This document shows, piece after piece, positions 7,270-15,148 of a DNA stretch of 20,476 nt (position 1 is its first letter; the number at the start of each line of letters is the position of its first letter). The stretch is from DASZTV01 sp035548055 (GTDB lineage Bacteria; Actinomycetota; Actinomycetes; JAFAQI01), in contig DASZTL010000070.1 in assembly GCA_035548055.1 (NCBI GenBank), forward strand, positions 1 to 20,476, in the 5' to 3' direction. Under the pieces are notes generated by a model. It did no database searches, was not told the origin of the DNA, and saw nothing but the letters and a program-made list of their open reading frames with translations. The translations under genes and the position numbers were made by a program.

Positions 7270-8840
7270 TTGAAGGTGACTCGGTTGAAGTCGACCCGGC
7301 GCAGCGGACCTGCGACAGGCGAGTACGAGATGTCGCTGGCCGCACCCCACAGGTCGTACTGCGCGAGGCCGAAGACGAACAGCGCGTTGTCACAGGCAAA
7401 CTTCGCGATCTTGTCGTAGCCCGCGGTACGCGTCTCCTCGGATGGCGAGGTGTAGGCCTGCTTGATCATCTGGTCCAGCTGCGGGTACGCCTTCCCGATC
7501 GTGGCGGCGAAGCCGTCCCGATTCAGGTAGAGGTCGATCTGACGCGAGGCGTGCATGGTGGACGACGCCGAGTTCGTGTAGGCGAGGTCGGGCGCACCTG
7601 ACACTCCACCGGTACTGCCCATACCGCCCTTGTTGAGCAGCGCCAGCTGGGTGGAGGGCTGATTGATCTTCATGTCGACCTTCAGGCCGATCGCCCGCCA
7701 ATACTGCGCCCAGAGCTGGTTCTCCTGGGAGGAGCCGGGCCAGATTCCGGTTGAGCCATCGAAGTGGACCGCGAAGCCCTTGGGGAGATGCACCTCGCTG
7801 AGCAGCTGCTTGGCCTTGGCCGGATCGTACGGATACGCCGAGAGGCTGTCGGTGTAACCGATCTCGTCCGGAGGAACGATCGTGCACTTGGACGGGACGG
7901 CGTACTTCCCGTTGTCATACAACGCCTTCGCGATCGCGTCTTGATTGATCGCGTAGTTGAGCGCCTGACGGAACTTCACGTTGTCGTACGGCGGGTGGTA
8001 GAGCGTGATCCGCCCGATGTCGGTGGACGCCGGGGCGGTGGAGGTGAGGACCTGTGGTGCCTGGGCAGCCTGATCCGGCGTGATGTTCATGTCCATCTGG
8101 ATCTCACCGGTCTTCAGCGCAACGAGCCGGCTCGAGTCATCCGGGATGATCTTGAACACCAGATTGCCGATACCGGCCTTCTGGCCCCAGTAGTCGGGAT
8201 TGGCCTTCAAGGTGATCGCGTCGCTGTGCTTCCAGGACACGAACTCGTAGGGGCCGGTGCCGACGGGGTGCTGGGCATAGCCGGCCTTGGCGGCGGCGTT
8301 CGGAGCAACCAGCCGAAGTGTCGCGAGCCGGTACGGCAGAATCGGGTCGGGCTGCGAGGTCTCGAGCTCGACCGTGTTGCCGTCGATCACCTTCGCGGCC
8401 GACAGGTAGCCCATGGCAGTCTTCAGCGGCGAGGCGAGCTTCGCGCTCAACACCCGGTCGACGTTGGTCTTGACCGCCTTCGCGTTGAACGCCTCACCAT
8501 CGGTGAAGGTCACTCCTGACCGCAGGTGAATCGTCCACTTGTCCGGGCTACTCGCGTCGAACGTGGGAACTTCGCTCGCAAGCAACGGCACCAGGTTGCC
8601 TTGCGCGTCGAAGTCGAACAGACCCTCGTTGATGCTCCAGGTCACGGTTTCGGTCGACGCGTCGGACACCGCTTGGTAGTCAAGCGAAGTCGGGTCGGAG
8701 GGAATCCCGACCGACAACGTCTTGGCGCTGCTGGTGCCGCCCTCGCCGCCTGTCGAGCCCGCGCCGCTCGACGAGGAGCCGCATCCAGCGAGAACCAGCG
8801 CACCGGCCGTCGCTGCTGCGGCCATCACCCGGCGGTTCAC
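7266..8840 (-). CDS. ABC transporter substrate-binding lipoprotein, family 5 (peptide/nickel type)
   Basis: A 524-aa extracytoplasmic solute-binding protein. It begins MNRRVMAAAATAGALVLAGC, a lipoprotein signal with lipobox LAGC and lipidated Cys at C20, followed by a Ser/Gly-rich tether. Family-5 hallmarks are VGIPSDPTSLD (44-54), WTIHLRSGVTFTDGE (102-116), VGTGPYEF (193-200), FRQALNYAINQDAI (290-303) and YPYDPAKAKQLL (336-347). It delivers the ligand to the DppB/DppC-D/DppF importer encoded two genes further on. The GTG start overlaps the amidohydrolase stop by four bases (8837-8840) and has no SD of its own, so it is probably translationally coupled. Family-5 proteins bind peptides, nickel chelates, sugars, opines or aromatic acids, so the family does not fix the ligand. 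Confidence 0.94.
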   Translation of the reverse strand: MNRRVMAAAATAGALVLAGCGSSSSGAGSTGGEGGTSSAKTLSVGIPSDPTSLDYQAVSDASTETVTWSINEGLFDFDAQGNLVPLLASEVPTFDASSPDKWTIHLRSGVTFTDGEAFNAKAVKTNVDRVLSAKLASPLKTAMGYLSAAKVIDGNTVELETSQPDPILPYRLATLRLVAPNAAAKAGYAQHPVGTGPYEFVSWKHSDAITLKANPDYWGQKAGIGNLVFKIIPDDSSRLVALKTGEIQMDMNITPDQAAQAPQVLTSTAPASTDIGRITLYHPPYDNVKFRQALNYAINQDAIAKALYDNGKYAVPSKCTIVPPDEIGYTDSLSAYPYDPAKAKQLLSEVHLPKGFAVHFDGSTGIWPGSSQENQLWAQYWRAIGLKVDMKINQPSTQLALLNKGGMGSTGGVSGAPDLAYTNSASSTMHASRQIDLYLNRDGFAATIGKAYPQLDQMIKQAYTSPSEETRTAGYDKIAKFACDNALFVFGLAQYDLWGAASDISYSPVAGPLRRVDFNRVTFK

Positions 8841-10099
8841 TTGGACACCGGCTCGGAGGCACGAAGTCCCTTGCTCGACGGGCCGACGATCGTGCTCCAG
8901 TCGACCGCTTCGAAGTTGAACGCACGTTGGGCGTTGCCGTGCAACAGCTTCAGCTTGACTTCGTCGCTGTATCCCTCGAGCTGCTCATGAGCCCGTTTCA
9001 TCGTGAAGGGGAAGCTTCCATCGCTGTGTGGGTAGTCGCTTTCCATCATGACGTTGTCGACTCCAATTCGTTCGATGTGCTCAGCACCGAAGTAGTCCTC
9101 GATGAAGCAGCCGTAGACGTGCTCTCGGAATAGCTCGCTCGGCATCTTGCCGCCGAGGTCCGTGGCACCGGACTCGTCGAACACAGCTGCCGAGTTCTTC
9201 TCGAAGTCGAAGCGGTAATCGCCATCAGTCGCCCACACGAGACGACGAACATCGTGGTCGCACCGTTCCAGGACATGGGGGATCCAGCCGATGCCGCCCT
9301 CTGACAGGCACAGCTTCAGATTCGGGAACTTGATGAAGTTCCCGGAGTACAGCCAGTCGACCATGCAGCGCGAGATGTTCTGCGGCGTGAGTGCTGACAT
9401 CACGAGAAGCGGCGCATCAGGCGACGTGATGGGCATGTCGGATGACGAACCGACGTGCGTGCAAATGGGCATTCCGGTGTCGTTGGCGGTCTGGAAGAGC
9501 GGCCGCCAGTACTCACTCTTGTCGTGAATGGACGGCAGACCCAGCTTCGTTGGGTTCTCTGAGAACGCAATCGCCTTTGCGCCTTTCGCAAAGCAGCGCT
9601 CTGCCTCTGCCGCTGCGAGCCCGGCATCCCACAGCGGTACGAGGATCAACGGGATGAATCGACCCGGGGCCGACCCACACCAGTCCTCGATCATCCAGTC
9701 GTTGTAGATCCTGATGAGAGTCAGCGCGAAGTCGTGATCTTTGGACTCGGCGAACGTCTGACCGCAGAAGCGCGGAAACATGGGGAAGCACATTGCCGCC
9801 AAGATGCCGTCAGCGTTCATGTCCTCGATGCGTGCCTCTGGGTCGTAGTAGCCCGGGCGCATGTCGGCGTAGCTGATCGGCAACGGGTTGACCTGTGAGC
9901 GGTCACGGCCCGATGCCGCAAGCTCGCCATTGATCGGCATGCGAACGTCCTCGTAGACCCAGTAGGAGGCACCGTCCTCCTCGACGACCCGAGGCCCGCG
10001 GTCCTTGTCCTTGCCGCTGAGTCGGTCCTGCCAGAGCGTCGGCGGCTCAATCACGTGGTCGTCCACGGAGATCATCCAGTCAAGCGCACTCGTTGACAC
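8837..10099 (-). CDS. Metal-dependent amidohydrolase, amidohydrolase-2 (ACMSD-like) family
   Basis: A 420-aa TIM-barrel hydrolase or decarboxylase. N-terminal SVDDHVIEPPTLW (11-23) holds the first metal-ligand motif, D13/D14 and H15, in the D-x-H-like form common in actinobacterial COG2159 proteins. H215 (CTHVGSS), E267 (LSEGGIGW) and D355 in MMESDYPHSDG (351-361) complete the usual single-metal set, and LLHGNAQRAFNF (385-396) is the typical C-terminal signature. The family contains ACMSD, aromatic-acid decarboxylases and lactonases or hydrolases. The GTG start has GGAGGA (10104-10109) at a suitable distance; M9 is the only nearby alternative. Its position beside the binding protein and two enolase-superfamily enzymes recalls lactonase-plus-dehydratase sugar-acid pathways, but decarboxylation of an aromatic acid is equally possible. 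Confidence 0.92.
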   Translation of the reverse strand: MSTSALDWMISVDDHVIEPPTLWQDRLSGKDKDRGPRVVEEDGASYWVYEDVRMPINGELAASGRDRSQVNPLPISYADMRPGYYDPEARIEDMNADGILAAMCFPMFPRFCGQTFAESKDHDFALTLIRIYNDWMIEDWCGSAPGRFIPLILVPLWDAGLAAAEAERCFAKGAKAIAFSENPTKLGLPSIHDKSEYWRPLFQTANDTGMPICTHVGSSSDMPITSPDAPLLVMSALTPQNISRCMVDWLYSGNFIKFPNLKLCLSEGGIGWIPHVLERCDHDVRRLVWATDGDYRFDFEKNSAAVFDESGATDLGGKMPSELFREHVYGCFIEDYFGAEHIERIGVDNVMMESDYPHSDGSFPFTMKRAHEQLEGYSDEVKLKLLHGNAQRAFNFEAVDWSTIVGPSSKGLRASEPVSK

Positions 10100-10132
10100 T
10101 TATTCCTCCACCTCTGCTGGCATTGCTGTCGT

Positions 10133-10146
10133 CGTAGCTAGGTACG
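10133..10146. promoter_or_regulatory. Imperfect 14-bp palindrome in the gap between enolase copy 2 and the amidohydrolase
   Basis: The 159-bp space between the two genes (10100-10258) is the longest inside the operon. It contains CGTAGCTAGGTACG, in which 12 of 14 positions are self-complementary. It could be a regulator site for an internal promoter 34 bp upstream of the amidohydrolase start, but no convincing -35/-10 pair accompanies it. Otherwise the gap holds only the amidohydrolase SD and a doubtful 24-codon frame (10185-10259). Confidence 0.25.
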
Positions 10147-10258
10147 TCTTGCCGGTGTTGCCTTGGTTGATCGGGCTGCGGGAATTAGGTCCCGTGACCG
10201 ATCTGCAGACAACTGGTCGGCTCTTGTGGCCTTGTGAGAGTCGACAACGGCTCGTTCA

Positions 10259-11359
10259 TCAGGCGAACTCGGCGACTGTTGCGTCCTCGATGACGTTCCA
10301 GTCGACGTCGTACCCGAGACCAGGTTTCGTAGGAGCCGGAATCATGCCGTTGGTGTCGGCCTCGATGACGTCGGCCATCCCGAAGTCGAGCGGCCCTTTC
10401 GGATACGGGAGCTCGAAGAACTCCGCGTTGCGGACTGACAGCATGTAGTGCAGGTGTGCTGCCTGGACGAGCGTCGAGCCGTAAGAGTGTGGCTCCAGAC
10501 GCCGGTTGTGCGCCTCGGCCAGTGCACCCACCTTGCGCAGGCCGGTGATGCCGCCCATGACATCGCCGATCGCGCGGAGCGCGTCCGCGGACCCTTGTGC
10601 CAGGTACTGCGCGAAGGTCCACGGCCCGCGGGTGGTTGATTCGCCCATCAGGACGGGGATGTCGAGAGCGCGACACAGCTCGACGAGGCCGGCGACGTCG
10701 TCGTCGCGGGTGGGGTCCTCGTACCAGTGGAATCCGAGCCGTTCGATCTCACGTCCGACACGCAGCGCGTCCTGGTAGTCGTACGCGCTCGTGGCATCGA
10801 GCATCAGCGTGTAGTCCGGTCCAACAGCCTCTCGAACGGCGCGGCACACCTCGATGTCGGCATCCGGGAGCGCGGCGGCGTGGATCTTCACGCCCTTCAG
10901 GCCGCTCGCCTTGCACTCGAGAGCGATCTTGACGTAGTCCTCGACGCTCGGCTGGGTCTCGGTGGTGGCGTATGCCGGGACCTCGTGTCGGTAAGCCCCG
11001 AGAAGCTTGTAGATCGGTAGCCCGGCAGCTTTCCCCGCGATGTCCCACAGTGCGATGTCGAGCGCGCTGGCCGCCTTGGGCATGACCAGGTACCGAGCGA
11101 ACGCCATCATTTCCTGCCACAGCCGCTCGCGGTCGTAGACGCTCGAACCGATCAACAGGTCGCGCATGAAGTGCGACGCCTGCTCGGCGATCTCGTTAGG
11201 GGCCGACGGCAGCCAGGCGGTCGCGACACCCGTGATGTTCTCGTCTGTCTCGAGTTCGAAGACGGTCATCGTGTTCTGGATGCGCGGGATGTCCTCACGC
11301 CATTGGAACGTGAACTCCTTCGGGGCCACTACTCGGATCCGAAGGTTCGTGATCTTCAT
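10259..11359 (-). CDS. Enolase-superfamily enzyme, mandelate racemase/muconate lactonizing family (copy 2)
   Basis: A 366-aa second MR/MLE protein, clearly homologous to copy 1 yet diverged over most of its length. Catalytic positions follow the mandelate-racemase pattern: K158-I-H160 (VKIHAAA), metal ligands D188 (LMLDATSAYD), E214 (HWYEDP) and E240 (LMGEST), then D266 (IGDVMGG) and H291 (LEPHSYGS). As in copy 1, the second Lys of the KxK motif is His. The ATG has GAGGAG (11365-11370) five bases upstream. The N-terminal capping domain (about 1-125, with the loop EFTFQWREDIPR) differs strongly from copy 1; that domain sets specificity in this superfamily, so the two copies probably act on different substrates or stereoisomers. 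A dehydratase or epimerase role on a hydroxy-acid is the best guess. Confidence 0.93.
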   Translation of the reverse strand: MKITNLRIRVVAPKEFTFQWREDIPRIQNTMTVFELETDENITGVATAWLPSAPNEIAEQASHFMRDLLIGSSVYDRERLWQEMMAFARYLVMPKAASALDIALWDIAGKAAGLPIYKLLGAYRHEVPAYATTETQPSVEDYVKIALECKASGLKGVKIHAAALPDADIEVCRAVREAVGPDYTLMLDATSAYDYQDALRVGREIERLGFHWYEDPTRDDDVAGLVELCRALDIPVLMGESTTRGPWTFAQYLAQGSADALRAIGDVMGGITGLRKVGALAEAHNRRLEPHSYGSTLVQAAHLHYMLSVRNAEFFELPYPKGPLDFGMADVIEADTNGMIPAPTKPGLGYDVDWNVIEDATVAEFA

Positions 11360-11453
11360 GACCTCTCCTCAGCACCGGCGCGGGTGTATGAGCGCATCCT
11401 GAAGTCGAAGTCTGAGAACGCCCAGCGAGTGCCCCCGAGCCCTTTAGGGAGAT

Positions 11454-14400
11454 CTACAACTCGACGTCTGCAAGCAAGCCGGTGAGCGCCGGGTGAGCGG
11501 GCGCGGTGACCCCGAGCGAGCCCAGCAGACGGTCGGTCTCGGCGAGATAGCGGACGACGTTGCGCAGCTTGATCTCCTCATAGCCCCGGACCAGAAGCGC
11601 TGTCCGGGCGAGCTCCTCCGCAATACCGGCATTGCGCTCGTCGACGTAGCCAGCAGCGGCGCGAAGCACGGAGGAGTAGTGCTCGACGAGGGCGCGCTCG
11701 ACGCGGCGCACCCGCGCATAGCCGAACACGTCGATCGGCGTACCTCGCACTCGACGCACAGCACGCAGGCCCACGAACGCAGGCTTGAACCACGGCCCGA
11801 GAGTGACCTTCTGTCGCATGCCGAGTGCGCGAAGAACCGGCGGATGCAGCCGCCACGAGACGACAGCGCCCTCACCGAACTGCGATTTCACTGCCTCGTC
11901 AGCCGACGGCAGCAGATGGAGGCGCGCGACCTCATATTCGTCCTTGTAGGCCATGAGGTGGTGCAGACCGGCCGCGATCGTCAGCAGTAGCGGCTCGCTC
12001 ATTGCCCCTGCCGACCCAAACGCCCGCTGCATCTGGAGCAGCTGGTCGACGAACCGCTCGGCATACCGACTGCTCTGATAGTCGATGAGATCGGCGATCA
12101 GCCGCGCGATGCGCTCCGTTCCCGCCGCCGAGATGCCGAGCGTCGCAGCCGTCTCAGCGGCTTCCGCTGCCGCCGTTGCCTGCGAGGCCGGCTCCTGCCG
12201 CGACACCAGTCGCTCGACGACAGCAGGATCACTTACGAACGCTCGGCCCCAGCGGAACGCGCTCAGGTTCTGCTCGACGGCGGTGCCATTCAGCCTGAAC
12301 GCCGCCTCGATGGAGTCGGCGGCGATCGGCAGCGCGCCTCGCTGATATGCCGCGCCGATCATCACCGAGTTCGCGACCATGTGCGTGCCGAAGATCGACC
12401 GGGCCAGCCGCTCCGCGTCGAGGTACACGTTGTCGGCCGCGCGACTTTCCGCGTCGATCTCGCCTTGCAGATCGGTGACCGACGGGAACGGAATCGCCGG
12501 GTCAACCGCCATCTGACCGGTGGGAGTGCGGGTCAACGATGCGACGACCACGGTCCGATCGGAAGACGCCTTGACGAGGTTGCTGGGCGAGACTGCGCCA
12601 AGTAGGTCGAAGGCGAGAAGTAGGTCAGCGCCGCCGTCAGGAATGGTGGTCGCGGGCGCCTGGTCACCGTGGTAGAGCTGCAGTTGCGACACCACGGGGC
12701 CGGCCTTCTGCGACGCACCGGTCAAGTCGAGGTCTCTGACCTGGTAGCCATCCAGAACGGCGGCAGTCGCAAGCACCTGGCTCGCGGTCACCACTCCGGT
12801 GCCACCGATGCCGGCCATGTGGATGTTCCAGACCGGGGAAGATCCGGTGGGCGTCGGATCGTTCAGGTCAACCGGACAATCGGGCGCGCCGCGGTCACGC
12901 TTACGAGCACGTTTCGTCTCGACGACGAGGAACGACGGGCAGTCCCCGTCGGCGCAGGAGTAGTCCAGGTTGCAGGATGACTGATCGATCCTTGTCTTGC
13001 GACCGAACTCGGTGTCGACCGGCTGGACGCTCAGGCACTGCGACTTCGCGTTGCAGTCGCCGCAACCTTCGCAGACCCGCTCGTTGACCATGATCCGTCG
13101 GGTCGGCTCGGCCTGCTTCGCACGCTTGCGCAGTCGCCGCTTCTCGGCCGCGCACTGTTGGTCGTGGAGGAGAACAGTGACGCCCGGCGTGGCGGCGAGC
13201 TCGGTCTGAGCTTCGATCAGCCGATCCCGGTGCCACACCTCAGCATTCGCGGCCAGCCTCTCCTTACCGAACCGGGCCCGTCCCGGCAGCCGACGATGCC
13301 GGTACTTCGTGAGGTCGTCGGTCGTGACGATCGTGCGACGGACTCCTTCCGCCTCCAGCACTTTGGTGAGCGCCGGGACCGTCATCGCGCCCGTGACGTC
13401 CTGGCCGCCGGTCATGCCGACCGCGCTGTTGACCAGCAGCTTGAACGTCATCGTGGTGCCGGTGGACACGGCGAACCTGATGCCGAGACTCCCGGAATGC
13501 GCGAACGTCCCGTCGCCGATGTTCTGAAAGATGTGGGAGGTCGATGTGAAGGGCGCCGCACCCACCCACTGCGCGCCCTCACCCCCCATCTGCGTGAAGC
13601 CGGCGAGGATGCCGTACTCCTTGCGCGGCACGATGAGCTGAAGGATGTGGCATCCGATGCCTGAGCCGACGACGCTGCCTTCGGGGACGACGAGGGACCG
13701 GTTGTGGGGGCAGCCGGAGCAGAAGTAGGGGGTGCGGCTCGTGGCGAGCGGGAGCATGGTGCGCTCTCGCGGAGCCTCCGGAAGTCGCAGATCGACTCCC
13801 CAGCGGTCAGAGAGGTAGGGGCCGATCGTCCTCACGATCCGGTCGGCGTTGTACTCGCCGTGCACCGGGAACAGCTCGCGCCCGTGCTCGTCGTTCTTGC
13901 CCACGATCTCCGGGGCGCCCGGCCTCCCGTACAGCGCATTCTTGAGGGCCGTCTCGACGAACGGTCGCTTCTCCTCGACCACGACGATCGTGCTCAGACC
14001 CGCGGCGAACTCTCGCCACTCTGCCGGCGCAACCGGCGAGAGGGCGACGACCTTCTTCAGCCTGATACCTGCTCGACGGAGTGCTGCATCGTCAAGACCA
14101 AGCTGTTCCAGTGCCTGTCGCAGATCGGTGAAGGCCTTTCCGACCGCGACGAGACCAACGCGCGCCTCTGGGGCGTCGAGCACCACCGGGTTCAGCCGGT
14201 TGAACTGGATGTAGAGAGCGGCGAGGTCGGTGCGAGGGCCGAACAGGTCCCGTTCGGCTTCCTTCATCGGCGCACCGGGCGTCCCTACCCGCAGCTTGGG
14301 ACGAAACGGCAGACCGTCGTACTCGACCTTCGGGATTAGCGGAACGACTCGACCGGGACCGACGGCCGCAACTCCCGAGCCATCGGCGAGGTCAGTCACC

Positions 14401-15056
14401 ATCCTCATCGCAACCCACAGGCCCGCCGCGCGCGAGAGCGCGTAGCCATGCAACCCGAGATCGAGGACGTCTTGCGTGCTCCCCGGGAACAACACCGGCA
14501 TCGCCCAGTCGGCGAAGGCGCCGATCGTGCTGGTGGGGAAGTTGGTCGAGCGCGCATCCGGGTCATCGCCGGCGACGGCGATGACGCCGCCGTGCTCGCC
14601 GGCACCCCCGATGTTGCCGTGACGAAACGCGTCGCCCGAGCGATCGACCCCGGGGGACTTCCCGTACCACATCGAGAAGACGCCATCGACCATCGCGCCG
14701 GGCATGGTCGTGACGGTCTGTGCGCCCCAGATCGCTGTGGCTGCGAGATCCTCGTTCAGGCCGGGTTGGTGGATGACGTCGCACGAGGAGAGGAGATCGC
14801 GGCGACGTTCCATCTCGAGGTCAACGCCGCCGAGTGGCGAGCCGGGATATCCGGTGACGTAGCCGGCGGTGTTGAGTCCGGCGCGACGATCTGCCCGCCG
14901 CTGGTCGAGCAGAACTCGGACGAGTGCCTGCACTCCGGTGAGATAGACCTCACCCTCGAGCGTGGTGAACCGGTCCTCGATCGACAGAGGAGTTGCGACC
15001 ACAGTGTCAGCGGCTACGTCGTGGATGATCAACCGCGCTCCCGGATCTGTCGGCAT
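11454..15056 (-). CDS. Fused indolepyruvate-type 2-oxoacid:ferredoxin oxidoreductase
   Basis: About 1200 aa, joining subunits that are separate in archaeal IorAB. Numbered from ATG 15056: a pyrimidine-domain start with YLTGVQALVRVLLDQ and GYVTGYPGSPLGGVDLE (near 65-80); a ThDP domain with CSGCPHN (446-452), GDGTF (514-518) and GMTGGQ (547-552); a ferredoxin-like segment with C662, C665, C668, C674, then C695, C701 and C706; and an IorB/gamma domain beginning GIGGTGVVTASQV (near 749) and running to a helical C-terminus. It oxidatively decarboxylates a 2-oxoacid, classically an arylpyruvate, to acyl-CoA while reducing ferredoxin. The start is uncertain: the frame stays open to a TTG at 15143, five bases after the upstream stop, but family members usually begin near LSIEDRFTTLEG, so ATG 15056 or a start slightly inside fits better. 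It feeds naturally into an acyl-CoA dehydrogenase. Confidence 0.9.
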   Translation of the reverse strand: MPTDPGARLIIHDVAADTVVATPLSIEDRFTTLEGEVYLTGVQALVRVLLDQRRADRRAGLNTAGYVTGYPGSPLGGVDLEMERRRDLLSSCDVIHQPGLNEDLAATAIWGAQTVTTMPGAMVDGVFSMWYGKSPGVDRSGDAFRHGNIGGAGEHGGVIAVAGDDPDARSTNFPTSTIGAFADWAMPVLFPGSTQDVLDLGLHGYALSRAAGLWVAMRMVTDLADGSGVAAVGPGRVVPLIPKVEYDGLPFRPKLRVGTPGAPMKEAERDLFGPRTDLAALYIQFNRLNPVVLDAPEARVGLVAVGKAFTDLRQALEQLGLDDAALRRAGIRLKKVVALSPVAPAEWREFAAGLSTIVVVEEKRPFVETALKNALYGRPGAPEIVGKNDEHGRELFPVHGEYNADRIVRTIGPYLSDRWGVDLRLPEAPRERTMLPLATSRTPYFCSGCPHNRSLVVPEGSVVGSGIGCHILQLIVPRKEYGILAGFTQMGGEGAQWVGAAPFTSTSHIFQNIGDGTFAHSGSLGIRFAVSTGTTMTFKLLVNSAVGMTGGQDVTGAMTVPALTKVLEAEGVRRTIVTTDDLTKYRHRRLPGRARFGKERLAANAEVWHRDRLIEAQTELAATPGVTVLLHDQQCAAEKRRLRKRAKQAEPTRRIMVNERVCEGCGDCNAKSQCLSVQPVDTEFGRKTRIDQSSCNLDYSCADGDCPSFLVVETKRARKRDRGAPDCPVDLNDPTPTGSSPVWNIHMAGIGGTGVVTASQVLATAAVLDGYQVRDLDLTGASQKAGPVVSQLQLYHGDQAPATTIPDGGADLLLAFDLLGAVSPSNLVKASSDRTVVVASLTRTPTGQMAVDPAIPFPSVTDLQGEIDAESRAADNVYLDAERLARSIFGTHMVANSVMIGAAYQRGALPIAADSIEAAFRLNGTAVEQNLSAFRWGRAFVSDPAVVERLVSRQEPASQATAAAEAAETAATLGISAAGTERIARLIADLIDYQSSRYAERFVDQLLQMQRAFGSAGAMSEPLLLTIAAGLHHLMAYKDEYEVARLHLLPSADEAVKSQFGEGAVVSWRLHPPVLRALGMRQKVTLGPWFKPAFVGLRAVRRVRGTPIDVFGYARVRRVERALVEHYSSVLRAAAGYVDERNAGIAEELARTALLVRGYEEIKLRNVVRYLAETDRLLGSLGVTAPAHPALTGLLADVEL

Positions 15057-15127
15057 GCGAGAGGGACTGCGTCCGGCCGAGTATTCGCGCGTTGCCGCAA
15101 CAAGAGGAAATCCGGGTGTGCGAGATC

Positions 15128-15143
15128 TTGGAGATTCCTCCAA
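15128..15143 (-). repeat. Inverted repeat (hairpin) containing an SD sequence at the hypothetical-gene/IOR junction
   Basis: TTGGAG and CTCCAA form a perfect 6-bp stem around a 4-nt loop. On the minus-strand transcript the stem includes GGAGGA, an SD-like run, five bases after the stop of the 125-aa gene. It overlaps the possible TTG start of the ferredoxin oxidoreductase, so it could mask initiation or simply be chance. Confidence 0.35.
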
Positions 15144-15148
15144 CGTCC

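Noticed and set aside
7764..8519. Plus-strand 251-aa frame opposite the binding-protein gene
   Set aside because: It is the antisense shadow of a clear family-5 binding protein; no SD or recognisable domain.
11440..11449. CCCTTTAGGG just after the IOR stop as a terminator
   Set aside because: Four-base arms with a two-base centre cannot form a stable hairpin and no T-tract follows.
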